Shown here piece after piece: positions 1 through 8,300 of a DNA stretch of 15,866 nucleotides. Every line of letters begins with the position of its first letter. The first letter of the stretch is position 1. Source of the DNA: Natronohydrobacter sp. (GTDB lineage Bacteria > Pseudomonadota > Alphaproteobacteria > Rhodobacterales > Rhodobacteraceae); assembly GCA_007118445.1 (NCBI GenBank), contig SKRP01000046.1, forward strand, positions 1-15,866, given 5' to 3'. Position numbers and translations under genes: made by a program. Below the pieces are notes generated by a model. It was given only the letters and a program-made list of their open reading frames with translations. It made no database searches and was not told the DNA's origin.

Positions 1-461
<461 letters not shown>

Positions 462-480
<19 letters not shown>

Positions 481-1934
481 ACGCACCAGCCATCGCGCTG
501 CGGTGTGTGAAACAGCCACAGCCGCGCGCCCCGGTCGGTCTGCACCTGCCAATAATCGCGCAGCCCCGTGCGCCAGGCCGGATCGTCCAGCCACCATTCC
601 GGGCTGATCCGTTCGGGGCCAGAGACCGCCACCACCCGCCACCACAGCCCCCGCCATTTGAACCGGCACGGCACGGCGCGGCCTGAGCCAGTGATGGGTT
701 CGGGCGGAAAGATCACCAGCGGGCGCGGGGGATGGCCGCGCGGCCAGTCAGAGCAGGGGTCCGAATAGGCAGCCGCGGCGATGCTGAAGGTCTTTTCGGG
801 GATATGGCTGTCGGCAGGCAGATAGCGCGTGACATGCTCGAACCCCACGCGGTTGCACAGCCGCGTCAGCAGATCGGCCAGATCGTCCTGGGCTTGCGCG
901 CCTGTCGTGGTGACCTGCTGGACTGGCAGCGCCTCGACCTGCGGGGCGGTCAGGCGCATCCGGTCAATGCCGAAGCCTGCATCCATCCCGTCCAGCGCGC
1001 GGGCGAAAAGCTGCGCCATGGGGGCAGGGTCACGCATCGCCCGCGCCAGCCCGATGTCCAGCCGCACCACGCTGCCATCGGTGCGCGACAGTTCCAGCGC
1101 CAGCCGCCGCGCGCCCATCTCGGCCCCGCGCAGATGCTCGCACAGCCGCGCAAGCAGCCGGTCCAGCCCAGCCGCGATATCGCCCATCAACCCGATCGGA
1201 TCGGGCAGGGACAGGCGCACCGCGAAACAGGGTGGCTCGGGGGCCGGGGTGACCGGTTCCGGCACGATCCCCAGCGCCTGATCCAGCCGCAGCATCGGGG
1301 CGGTGCCGAACCGGCGCACCAGGCCTGCGCGCGGCACCTGGGTCAGATCGCGGATGATGCGCAGGCCCAGACGGGTCAGCCCTTCAACCGTTTCCGGGTC
1401 CAGCCGCAGCGCGTCCAGCGGCAGCGGCATCAGGCTGCGCGCGGCCTCGCCTGTGGGCACCACGCCGCCCTGCCCGAAATGCGCGACCGCCCAGGCCGCG
1501 CCGCGCGTCTCGGCCACCGCCATGCGGGCGTCAAACCCCATGCGCGCCAGTCGCGCGGCCAGATCGTCCAGCAACGTCGCTTCGCCTCCCATCAGATGGG
1601 CGGCCCCGGTGATGTCCAGCACCAGCCCCTCCGCGCCATCGACTGCCGCCCAGGGACAATAGCGCAAGGCCCAGCGGCGCAGCCCCTCAAGCGCCTGCGC
1701 AACACTCAGCGGATCAGCTGGTCGTGTCAGCAGATCCGGGCAGAGCGCGCGCGCATCCGCCAGCCCCATGCCGCGCGTCAGCCCGCGCGCGCAGGCCTCG
1801 GGGTTCAGGCAGGTCAGCCGGTCCGCGCCGCGTTCCTTGGCCACCAGCGCGAATGGCCCCGGTGCCGGGCAGCGGCGCAGCGACAGGTCAGCGGCAAAGC
1901 GGGGCAGCCAGAGCGAGAGGATGCGACGGGTCAT
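462..1934 (-). CDS. imuB: ImuB, non-catalytic Y-family DNA polymerase of the SOS mutasome
   Basis: The 490-residue product matches ImuB in length and layout. The N-terminus (RRILSLWLPRFAAD) is the usual ImuB start; it corresponds to the strand where active DinB-type enzymes carry the first metal-binding aspartate, which is absent here. The second catalytic block (SIDEA in DinB) reads VDGAEGLVLDITG, also degraded. The C-terminal 100 residues carry the ImuB-specific pattern with PPEPI, GPERISPEWW and RDYWQV. In known systems ImuB links the beta clamp, ImuA and the error-prone polymerase DnaE2 in damage-induced mutagenesis. I could not pick out a clear clamp-binding motif. The ATG at 1934 is the only reasonable start, since an in-frame TGA lies five codons upstream. 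A LexA box ends 10 nt before the start, implying SOS control. No imuA precedes it and no dnaE2 follows it. Confidence 0.9.
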
Positions 1935-1944
1935 GGGCCTGAGT

Positions 1945-1959
1945 GTTCATTTTATGTTC
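1945..1959 (-). promoter_or_regulatory. LexA box (GTTC-N7-GTTC) upstream of imuB
   Basis: On the + strand GTTC at 1945-1948 is followed after exactly seven bases by GTTC at 1956-1959. This direct repeat is the established LexA operator of alphaproteobacteria. A third half-site in inverted orientation, GAAC at 1967-1970, follows at the same seven-base spacing. The box ends only 10 nt from the imuB start codon and contains a -10-like TAAAAT on the minus strand (1949-1954), so bound LexA would cover the promoter or transcription start. Divergent accA starts 105 nt away and is probably not SOS-controlled. Confidence 0.85.
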
Positions 1960-2007
1960 CAATCTAGAACGCAGGCCGGACAGAGTCGAGTCCTGCCGCT
2001 GATCCGA

Positions 2008-2036
2008 TTGCAAATGCGCCCGTCCTCGCGCATAAG
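2008..2036 (+). promoter_or_regulatory. Candidate sigma-70 promoter for accA
   Basis: A -35-like TTGCAA (2008-2013) and a -10-like CATAAG (2031-2036) are separated by 17 bases. Each matches the consensus at four of six positions. Transcription would begin near 2043, giving a leader of about 20 nt that contains the accA ribosome binding site. It lies clear of the LexA half-sites, which fits constitutive accA expression. Found by eye only. Confidence 0.4.
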
Positions 2037-2064
2037 CGCAGCCAGACACCGAGGGAGCGCCCCG

Positions 2065-3024
2065 ATGAATTATCTCGAATTCGAAAAGCCGCTGGCTGAA
2101 ATCGAAGGCAAGGCCACCGAGCTGCGCGCGCTGGGCGCGGCCAATCCGGATATGGATGTCGAAAAGGAAGCGGCAGCGCTGGATGACAAAGCCCAGAAAA
2201 TGCTGGTCGACCTCTATCGTAATCTGACGCCCTGGCGGAAATGTCAGGTCGCACGGCACCCGGACCGGCCGCATTGCCGCGACTATATTTCCGCGCTGTT
2301 TGACGAATTCACGCCGCTTGCCGGTGATCGCGGCTTTGCCGAGGATGAGGCGGTGATCGGTGGGTTGGGGCGGCTGAGAGGCCGGGCTGTCATGGTGATC
2401 GGGCAGGAAAAGGGCCATGACACGCAATCACGGCTGCGGCGCAATTTCGGCATGGCGCGCCCCGAGGGATATCGCAAGGCGATCCGGCTGATGGACATGG
2501 CCGACCGGTTTCGCCTGCCCGTGATCACGCTTGTGGACACACCTGGCGCCTATCCGGGCAAGGGGGCCGAGGAACGTGGCCAGTCCGAAGCCATTGCGCG
2601 CTGCACGCAGAAATGCCTGGGTCTTGGTGTGCCGCTGGTTTCGGTGATCATCGGCGAAGGCGGGTCGGGCGGTGCTGTGGCTTTTGCGACTGCGAACCGG
2701 ATCGCGATGCTGGAGCATTCGGTCTATTCGGTGATCTCGCCCGAGGGCTGCGCCTCGATTCTGTGGAAAGATGCCGAGAAGATGCGCGAAGCCGCCGAGG
2801 CCTTGCGACTGACCGCGCAGGATCTCAAGAGGCTGGAGGTGATCGACCGGATCATCCCCGAGCCTCTGGGCGGGGCACAGCGCGACCCGGAGGTGATGAT
2901 CAAGGCCGTGGGGGCGGCTCTGGGGGCGATGCTGGCGGAACTGGAGGGCAAGGATGCCGATGCCCTGCGCCTGATGCGGCGGCAGAAATTCCTTGATATG
3001 GGCGCAAAGGGGTTGGCGGCCTGA
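2065..3024 (+). CDS. accA: Acetyl-CoA carboxylase carboxyltransferase subunit alpha
   Basis: AccA pairs with AccD to transfer CO2 from biotin-BCCP to acetyl-CoA, giving malonyl-CoA in the first committed step of cytoplasmic fatty acid synthesis. The protein is 319 residues, the same as the E. coli subunit. It begins MNYLEFEKPLAEIE, a classic AccA N-terminus. The crotonase-like carboxyltransferase fold shows DTPGAYPGKGAEERGQ at 158-173 and the glycine-rich IIGEGGSGGA stretch at 195-204, both highly conserved and associated with the oxyanion/CoA site. The ATG at 2065 is chosen over longer upstream frames because of the family N-terminus and the purine-rich GAGGGA at 2051-2056. The gene is divergent from imuB and stands alone; accD is not nearby, as is usual. 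Nothing looks truncated. Confidence 0.97.
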   Translation: MNYLEFEKPLAEIEGKATELRALGAANPDMDVEKEAAALDDKAQKMLVDLYRNLTPWRKCQVARHPDRPHCRDYISALFDEFTPLAGDRGFAEDEAVIGGLGRLRGRAVMVIGQEKGHDTQSRLRRNFGMARPEGYRKAIRLMDMADRFRLPVITLVDTPGAYPGKGAEERGQSEAIARCTQKCLGLGVPLVSVIIGEGGSGGAVAFATANRIAMLEHSVYSVISPEGCASILWKDAEKMREAAEALRLTAQDLKRLEVIDRIIPEPLGGAQRDPEVMIKAVGAALGAMLAELEGKDADALRLMRRQKFLDMGAKGLAA

Positions 3025-3080
3025 TCTGCCGACAGGGAAGGGGTGTCCGGGAGCAGACCGGTTTGACACATCGCGTTATG

Positions 3081-3101
3081 CGCGCTTTTTTCAAAAGCGC
3101 G
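3081..3101 (+). terminator. Hairpin after accA, possible terminator
   Basis: CGCGCTTTT (3081-3089) pairs perfectly with AAAAGCGCG (3093-3101) around a three-base loop, 57 nt past the accA stop codon. The run of T lies inside the stem rather than after it, so this is not a textbook intrinsic terminator. It could still end transcription or protect the 3' end of the accA message. Confidence 0.45.
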
Positions 3102-3105
3102 TGTC

Positions 3106-3185
3106 GCGTGTTGTCGGCGGCATGTCGCGTGTTGCTGGCCGCGTGTTGCCGACCAGCGTGTTGCCGACCGTATGTTGTAGGTCGC
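3106..3185. repeat. Degenerate tandem repeat, GCGTGTTG core
   Basis: The core GCGTGTTG recurs at 3106, 3127, 3141 and 3156, with a degraded copy (tATGTTG) at 3171. Steps are 21, 14, 15 and 15 bases. The two central copies (3141-3155 and 3156-3170) are nearly identical 15-mers of the form GCGTGTTGCCGACC plus one variable base. There are no unique spacers between conserved units, so this is a short satellite-like array and not CRISPR. It lies between two 3' gene ends. Confidence 0.65.
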
Positions 3186-3196
3186 CGCATTTCAGG

Positions 3197-3220
3197 CAGA
3201 CAGGCGCAACACCCTGTCTG
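3197..3220. repeat. Perfect 8-bp inverted repeat in the spacer
   Basis: CAGACAGG (3197-3204) is the exact reverse complement of CCTGTCTG (3213-3220), with an eight-base loop. It may form a hairpin on either strand. No T-run follows on either side, so the role is unclear; it could help end transcription of the convergent genes. Confidence 0.45.
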
Positions 3221-3400
3221 GAGAAAATGAGTGATGCGCTGCCACGCAAAAGCTCGAGCGGGGTGCACCCATTGGCCTTCGTGTACCTGCTCTGATCTAT
3301 TGCGACTGCGCATCGAAAATCTCGAAACCGGTATCCACTTCCGAACGACCTGCGCTCGGCCCGGATGCGCGATCTGACCCCAGCGCCCCGTTATCGGATT

Positions 3401-4498
3401 TCAGGCATTCGCCAGTTTCTTCGGAACCTCCCTGGACTGTGTTCTGCAATGCGACAAAAGCTCGGCGCAGATGGCCCATACAGGTCTGTCCGAGCAGAGA
3501 ACTGTTGCGGCATATTCCGGTTGCCGGTGGCGCGCATTGCGTTTCAATGCGGCCTCGAACCCTTTCGACCCGGGCCGATGCGCGATCGAGGCCCGGCGGG
3601 CCAGTCGAGCGGCTATGATGTGGTCAGGAGCGCTGAGATGAAAAATCTGCCGGAACCTGTCGCAATATGGCGCAATTGTCCGGCCAAAGCCACCGATCAC
3701 GAAAACTGCTTCGCGTCGGCAGCGCGCCGCTGCGAAATGTTCGGTCACACGTGGCCTGGGCCAGGCCCAGACGATTTCGTCCTCAGCCTGTGGGTTCAGG
3801 CGCTGGAGATCATACCGCACATCGCTGAAATGGCCCCGAAGACAGAAACTGGCGATTTGTGTATCCGCATCAATGATCGGATATCCCAGCGCCTGCAGCA
3901 TGTGACCGAGCGTCGATTTGCCGGTGCCGTTATTTCCGGAGATCAGATAAAGGCCACGCGGGAGCTTCGACAGGGTCTGGCGACCGTCCTGCAACATCCG
4001 GACCCCGGCGCGCGTCATGGATTTGCGCAGCATCTCTGTGTGGTAATCCGCGAGATCGGACGCCTGCGCGAAGTGACCGGTCTGGCGCAGGCAGGCAAGC
4101 GCGCGCAGGACCGGGTAGGGCCCTTGTGGTGCCTGCCGCGCCAGAAAGTCACGCCAAAGCGCGCCCGCCTGAACGAAATCCTGCGCGGGCATCGCAATTT
4201 CAGCGCGGGCGCGCAGCAGCGACAGATCATCGGGCCATTGCGCAGCGGCTTGTTGCAAAAGCTGCAATCCCTGTTCGTAGTTGCGGCACCGCATATGCAA
4301 CTGCCCCAGTTTCAGCGCGCGCTCGAGTGTAGGCGCGCTGTCCTGCAACCGGGTCAGATAGACGATGGCGGCACGATAGTCGCCACGGTTGAGGCGCCGG
4401 TTGAGCGCGCGCTGCAGCCGGACCGGACCCAGCCCGGCTGCCTGCGCCTGGTGCCAGCTCAGATCGCGTTCCGGCAAAGGGGTCACGCAGTCGGACAT
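3401..4498 (-). CDS. TPR-like protein with C-terminal P-loop kinase-like domain
   Basis: The 365-residue product has two parts. Residues about 25-170 are alpha-helical and repetitive (RGDYRAAIVYLTRL, CRNYEQGLQLLQQA, TGHFAQASDLADYH), resembling degenerate tetratricopeptide repeats. Residues 182-350 form a P-loop domain with a clean Walker A, GNNGTGKST (188-196). An IDAD segment (209-212), a hydrophobic strand before IGGFGR (265-273) and an arginine-rich lid-like RLARR (298-302) follow. The arrangement resembles small-molecule kinases of the shikimate/nucleotide kinase type; the substrate is unknown. It has no signal peptide, so it is probably cytoplasmic. The ATG at 4498 is chosen because AGGAGG lies five bases upstream; a longer frame from 4567 lacks this and runs into the inverted repeat. 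It is divergent from the sulfotransferase-like gene and probably works in the same pathway (inference). Confidence 0.72.
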   Translation of the reverse strand: MSDCVTPLPERDLSWHQAQAAGLGPVRLQRALNRRLNRGDYRAAIVYLTRLQDSAPTLERALKLGQLHMRCRNYEQGLQLLQQAAAQWPDDLSLLRARAEIAMPAQDFVQAGALWRDFLARQAPQGPYPVLRALACLRQTGHFAQASDLADYHTEMLRKSMTRAGVRMLQDGRQTLSKLPRGLYLISGNNGTGKSTLGHMLQALGYPIIDADTQIASFCLRGHFSDVRYDLQRLNPQAEDEIVWAWPRPRVTEHFAAARCRREAVFVIGGFGRTIAPYCDRFRQIFHLSAPDHIIAARLARRASIAHRPGSKGFEAALKRNARHRQPEYAATVLCSDRPVWAICAELLSHCRTQSREVPKKLANA

Positions 4499-4503
4499 GC
4501 TGT

Positions 4504-4509
4504 CCTCCT
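4504..4509 (-). promoter_or_regulatory. Strong ribosome binding site that decides the kinase-like gene start
   Basis: On the minus strand AGGAGG sits five bases before the ATG at 4498. This near-perfect Shine-Dalgarno site places the start at 4498 rather than at the in-frame ATG 69 nt upstream. Confidence 0.75.
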
Positions 4510-4545
4510 GTGCTGTTGTTGAAACCTGATCCTGCCCGAGATGTG

Positions 4546-4579
4546 TTTCGAAAACCCTAATGCGCAAGGGTTTTCGAAA
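4546..4579. repeat. Perfect 13-bp inverted repeat, probable operator of the divergent promoters
   Basis: TTTCGAAAACCCT (4546-4558) is the exact reverse complement of AGGGTTTTCGAAA (4567-4579), with an eight-base centre (4559-4566). Each arm contains the smaller palindrome TTTCGAAA. The repeat lies 47 nt upstream of the kinase-like gene and 64 nt upstream of the sulfotransferase-like gene, where a regulator could control both. It is AT-richer than its surroundings. As RNA it could also form a leader hairpin. No regulator gene is in the window. Confidence 0.65.
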
Positions 4580-4643
4580 TAAACCGGGCGTTAATCAAAA
4601 CGCGCGACACAGGAGTCAGACACAGAACAGAAAGGGCACATCA

Positions 4644-5333
4644 GTGGCGGGATTCCACCATCCGGAGGGCGGGTATGTCTTCATTGTCACCTATGGCCGA
4701 TCCGGCTCGACCCTGATCCAGACACTTCTGAACGCGATACCGGGCTTTGTGATTCGTGGCGAGAACAACGCTGCACTTGCCGGGCTGTTCCAGAGCTGGC
4801 GCGCAGTGGTGCAAAGCCCTGATATTGCCCGGATGCAGCGCGAAGGCGTAGTATCGCAGTCTGATCATCCTTGGTTCGGGGCGGAACAGATCGATGCCGC
4901 GGCTTATCGCGCAGCCCTTTGTACGAGTTTTGCCGCAGAGATCCTGCGCCCCGGGCCGGATGCAAGGGTCTGCGGCTTCAAGGAAATCCGCACCATGGCC
5001 GACCCGGCGCGCTTTGCCGCGTTTCTGGGTTTCCTGCAAAGCGGTTTTCCAAAGGCGCGGCTGGTCTTCAACACGCGCCGTGCAGAGGATGTCTGCCGGT
5101 CATCCTGGTGGCGCCGTCATGACCCGCAGGAGGTGCGCGAGATCGTGGCAACCGCAGATGCCGTGTTCCGCGAACATTTGCGCGCGCATCCCGAAAGCTC
5201 GGTGCTGCTGCGCTACGAAGACTACACAGCCGATCACAGGGCATTGGAGCCGCTGTTCGCGTTGCTGGGCGCGCGCCCGCCGGACGCCGCGCTGGCCCGC
5301 GTGATGGCCACGCGTCTGACCCATGCCACCTGA
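4644..5333 (+). CDS. PAPS-dependent sulfotransferase-like protein
   Basis: The 229-residue protein shows the two PAPS-binding elements of sulfotransferases. The 5'-phosphosulfate loop YGRSGSTLIQTLL lies at 17-29, right after a hydrophobic strand (YVFIVT). The 3'-phosphate motif lies around 143-156 (NTRRAEDVCRSSWW), preceded by the strand RLVF. Between them is GFKEIR, also common in this family. The family moves a sulfuryl group from PAPS to hydroxyl or amino groups of carbohydrates, lipids or proteins; the acceptor is unknown. The chosen start is the GTG at 4644, about eight bases after AAAGGG. A longer frame from the ATG at 4560 would place its first codon inside the inverted repeat and add a non-conserved N-terminus. 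Its 3' end overlaps the earliest start of the giant glycosyltransferase gene by 11 nt, so the two are probably translationally coupled. Confidence 0.8.
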   Translation: MAGFHHPEGGYVFIVTYGRSGSTLIQTLLNAIPGFVIRGENNAALAGLFQSWRAVVQSPDIARMQREGVVSQSDHPWFGAEQIDAAAYRAALCTSFAAEILRPGPDARVCGFKEIRTMADPARFAAFLGFLQSGFPKARLVFNTRRAEDVCRSSWWRRHDPQEVREIVATADAVFREHLRAHPESSVLLRYEDYTADHRALEPLFALLGARPPDAALARVMATRLTHAT

Positions 5334-8300
5334 AACACCCATGCAAGAAAGCGGCCTTTCGATGACTGCAGCCTTCCCGCCCGAATTGCGCAGTGACGCT
5401 GGACCTGTCGATCTCTGTGTGCCTGCGACGCTGCTGCTGCAGGTGGATCTGCGCGCCCAAAGTCATGTCAACATCGATTTCCGGAATCTTGTCCAGAGCA
5501 GCATCCCGCTGCATCTGTCCCTGCGTCGCGATTCGCGGCAGATTGTGGCGAATCGCTGGAGCGACCGGGGCTGGCGGCGCGAACTGGTCTTTCCGGCACA
5601 ATTGCGCGCGCGACTGCACTGGCTGCGCCTCGATCTGACCCGTGCGCTGCATGGCGGGGTCACGCTGCGCCTGTCGCTCGATGGCGTGGCGTTGGGCAGG
5701 CTCGATGCCTGGCCCCGACCCAGCCGCAGCGGGCGTTTCGGCTTGCGGCGGGGGTTTCCGGGGCTGGGTAATCTGGCCTGGATGACATGGCCCGAAGGGT
5801 TGCTGAGCCTGCGCAGATTGCCGGTGACAGGGACCGATACGCTGTTCCTGACCCAGCATCTGGAAGCGGGTCTGCGCGCGCCCGGCCGCGATGTGTTTCT
5901 TGATCTCGGCGAGGATGAGCCGATGCGCCGCCTGCTGCCGCCTGCCGGGGCGGCGCATGACGACCCCCGCGCGCCTGTGCTGACGCTTGTTCCGGGGCGG
6001 ATATGGCAGCGCAGCGACGCGGCCGGGACGCCGCTGATCCTGCGCGATTCAACGGGCTGCGAAGTCGCGCGCCGGGTCTTGCGGCATGATGATATTCACG
6101 CCCTGCTCGGACGTTGTGACATGCCATGGCTGTTGCAGCATGACCCGCTGGCGCGGTTGCAGCTACTCGAGCATGTGCAATTTGCCGGGCTCTGGCCCTC
6201 GGTCCCGCCGGAGCTGCGCTGCCTGCTCGAAGCAGAGCTCGCCCGCAGCACGGCCACGGGTCTTGCGCCGCCGGTCCCTGCGCCGACCCGTCCGCCCGCG
6301 CCCCTGCGCGCGCCAGTTGCGACGGCCTGCGATGCGTTCCATCAAAGCCGTCTTGACCCCATGCCGACCCGGCCCATTGCACAATTCAGAAGCCTTGTGC
6401 GCCGCAACAATCTGACGCCGGATCAGGTGCAGCAACTGGCCCTGCAATTGTCGGAATGGTTCTGCCTTAATTCCGATCCCGATGCGCTCGCCTGCGCCGC
6501 GCAGGATTTCGGTGTGTCAGGCTGGGACCGCATCGCCGAGCCCTGGGGCCGGATCGCCGCCTTGCCGATGCTCTGGGCGAATGGCAACTGGTCGGATTGT
6601 CTGCAGGTGTTGCAGACGACTCGCCGGACGCGGCCTGACTGGGTTGTGACCCCGGCATTGGGCTGGCTTGCCCGCGCTCTGGCGCAGAATTCAGGCGCTC
6701 TGGACGGGGCGCGGCCCGATCCGGCCATGCGGGTCAGCCTGGCGCAGGCGCTGTTGGAACTGATTGCCGATCTGGCCCCGGATTACATGTCGCAGATGGG
6801 CTGCAAGGCGCTGATGGATGCGGTGCTTGACCTGCTGGCCGCCGCAGTGCGTTTCCCGGATTGGTGCCTGTCGCGGTTTTGCGATCTTGCCCTGCAAGCC
6901 TATGGCCTGAACGCCGATTTCTGGTGCCGCCCTGCGCACTGCTTGCCAGCAGCCCTGCATCCATGGCAGAGCGCCTTTGCCGCCTTGCACGCGGCCTGTC
7001 TGAGCGCGGATCAGGCCATGATCCATACACGCGCGCGGCCGTTTCTGATTCAGCCCATTGCCGGGCGCGAGCTCTTGCGCCGTTTTGCCCTGAGCAACCA
7101 GGCCTGGCCTGCTGCCGGGGACGGACTGCCGGATCCGAACATGCTGACAGGGATTGCCAGCCCGCCCCAGATCGAAGAGGCCGCGTTGCGCTGGCTGGCC
7201 TTTCCACGCAGTGGAAACGCGCGCGCACAGCTGCCCCTGGACCCTGAAAGCCCGGTGCAGCGCGCGGCCTGTGCAGGTTTGCGCGCGGCCGCAGGTGATA
7301 TCCGGCGCCCGTCCTTGTCACGCGCGCAGCTTCAGCTGGGCCGGATCACGCATGCCCTGTTGCGCGATCTGCGCAATGGCGGGCAGGTTGCCCCCGCAGC
7401 TCAGCGCGCAGCTCTGGACGCGGCACAAGCCCTGCTTCGTCCCGAAGCCGGATTTGTCGGCCTGTCAGCGCTTTTGTCGCTGGCCGAAGCCTTTGCGCGC
7501 AATGGCGAGGATATGGCCGCGCGGTGCTGCATCGCCGCCTTGCGCGACAATCTGCGCGGGGGCGACCCCGGTGCCATGCGCGCGACCCCGGCAGTGGCCC
7601 TCGCGCTTGCGCGGTTCGAGACGCTTTGTCCCGATCCGGCCCTGCGCGCGCAGCTGCGTGACCTGCTGCCCGCTGACCCGGCGCTGGCCCCGCCTGTGTC
7701 CGAGGAACGGCGGCTGGCGGCGCTGCGGAAGTGGGCAAACCCCTTCGCCGACACGCTCGTGGCGTTGATTTCCTGCCATGCCAATCTGACGACACGGGTG
7801 CCCGATATCCGGGCGACATGGGGCAGGGACCTGACGGATCACGCGATTCCGCTGATCACTGTGGTCGGGCGTGCGCCGGGGCAGCGGCCGGGTTGCGGGG
7901 CACAGTTCGATGGGCGTATCCTGCAGCTGGATGCGCCCGATGATTACGAGGGCCTGCCGCAAAAGACCCTCGCGCTGGCCGACTGGGTGTTGAAACGCAC
8001 GGGTTTCGGGCGGGTTTTCAAGATCGATGACGATTGCTTTCTCGATGTCGAGGCGTTTTTCACCGACCCGGTCTTTCTGAACATCCCTTATTACGGGCGG
8101 CCGCTCTATCGCGGCAAGGGCAGCATGGACCGCGCCTGGCATATGGGACATGCGCGCAGTGCGCGCGGGCGGTTCGAGCTGGACAAATCGCCCGAACCCG
8201 CTCTCTATGCGGATGGCGGATCGGGCTATATGCTCAACCGCCCTGCGCTGGCCGCGCTCGGGCGCGCAAGCGAAAGCCCCGAAGGGCAGGCGCTCGAGCA

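Larger units (their letters stand above)
3025..3400. other. 376-nt non-coding spacer between convergent genes
   Basis: This stretch separates the 3' end of accA from the 3' end of the minus-strand kinase-like gene. It holds a perfect 9-bp hairpin, a degenerate GCGTGTTG tandem repeat and a second 8-bp hairpin, each listed separately. Open frames exist on both strands but have repeat-driven, low-complexity translations and no family resemblance. From about 3230 to 3400 I see no structure beyond a loose TCGAAA doublet at 3313-3328. Confidence 0.6.

Noticed and set aside
732..1967. Long + strand open frame of 411 codons opposite imuB
   Set aside because: It is antisense to a well-supported imuB gene, has a His/Gln/Arg-rich composition and resembles no protein family; such shadows are common in high-GC DNA.
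1768..2064. 5' extension of the accA frame
   Set aside because: The extra residues do not resemble AccA and cross the LexA and promoter region; the ATG at 2065 has a ribosome binding site and the family N-terminus.
3106..3185. Possible CRISPR array
   Set aside because: Units are 14-21 bases, degenerate and contiguous, without unique spacers, and no cas genes are present.
3227..3295. 22-codon open frame beginning MSDALPRKSSSG in the spacer after accA
   Set aside because: GGAG lies too close to the ATG, the peptide has no recognisable feature, and the region is repeat-derived; not enough for a gene call.
3401..4498. Reading the P-loop protein as APS kinase supplying PAPS
   Set aside because: The Walker A context and following motifs do not match APS kinase; the neighbouring sulfotransferase alone is not enough to assign this function.
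4560..4643. Upstream start of the sulfotransferase-like gene
   Set aside because: The ATG lies in the centre of the inverted repeat, has no ribosome binding site, and the added 28 residues are not family-like.
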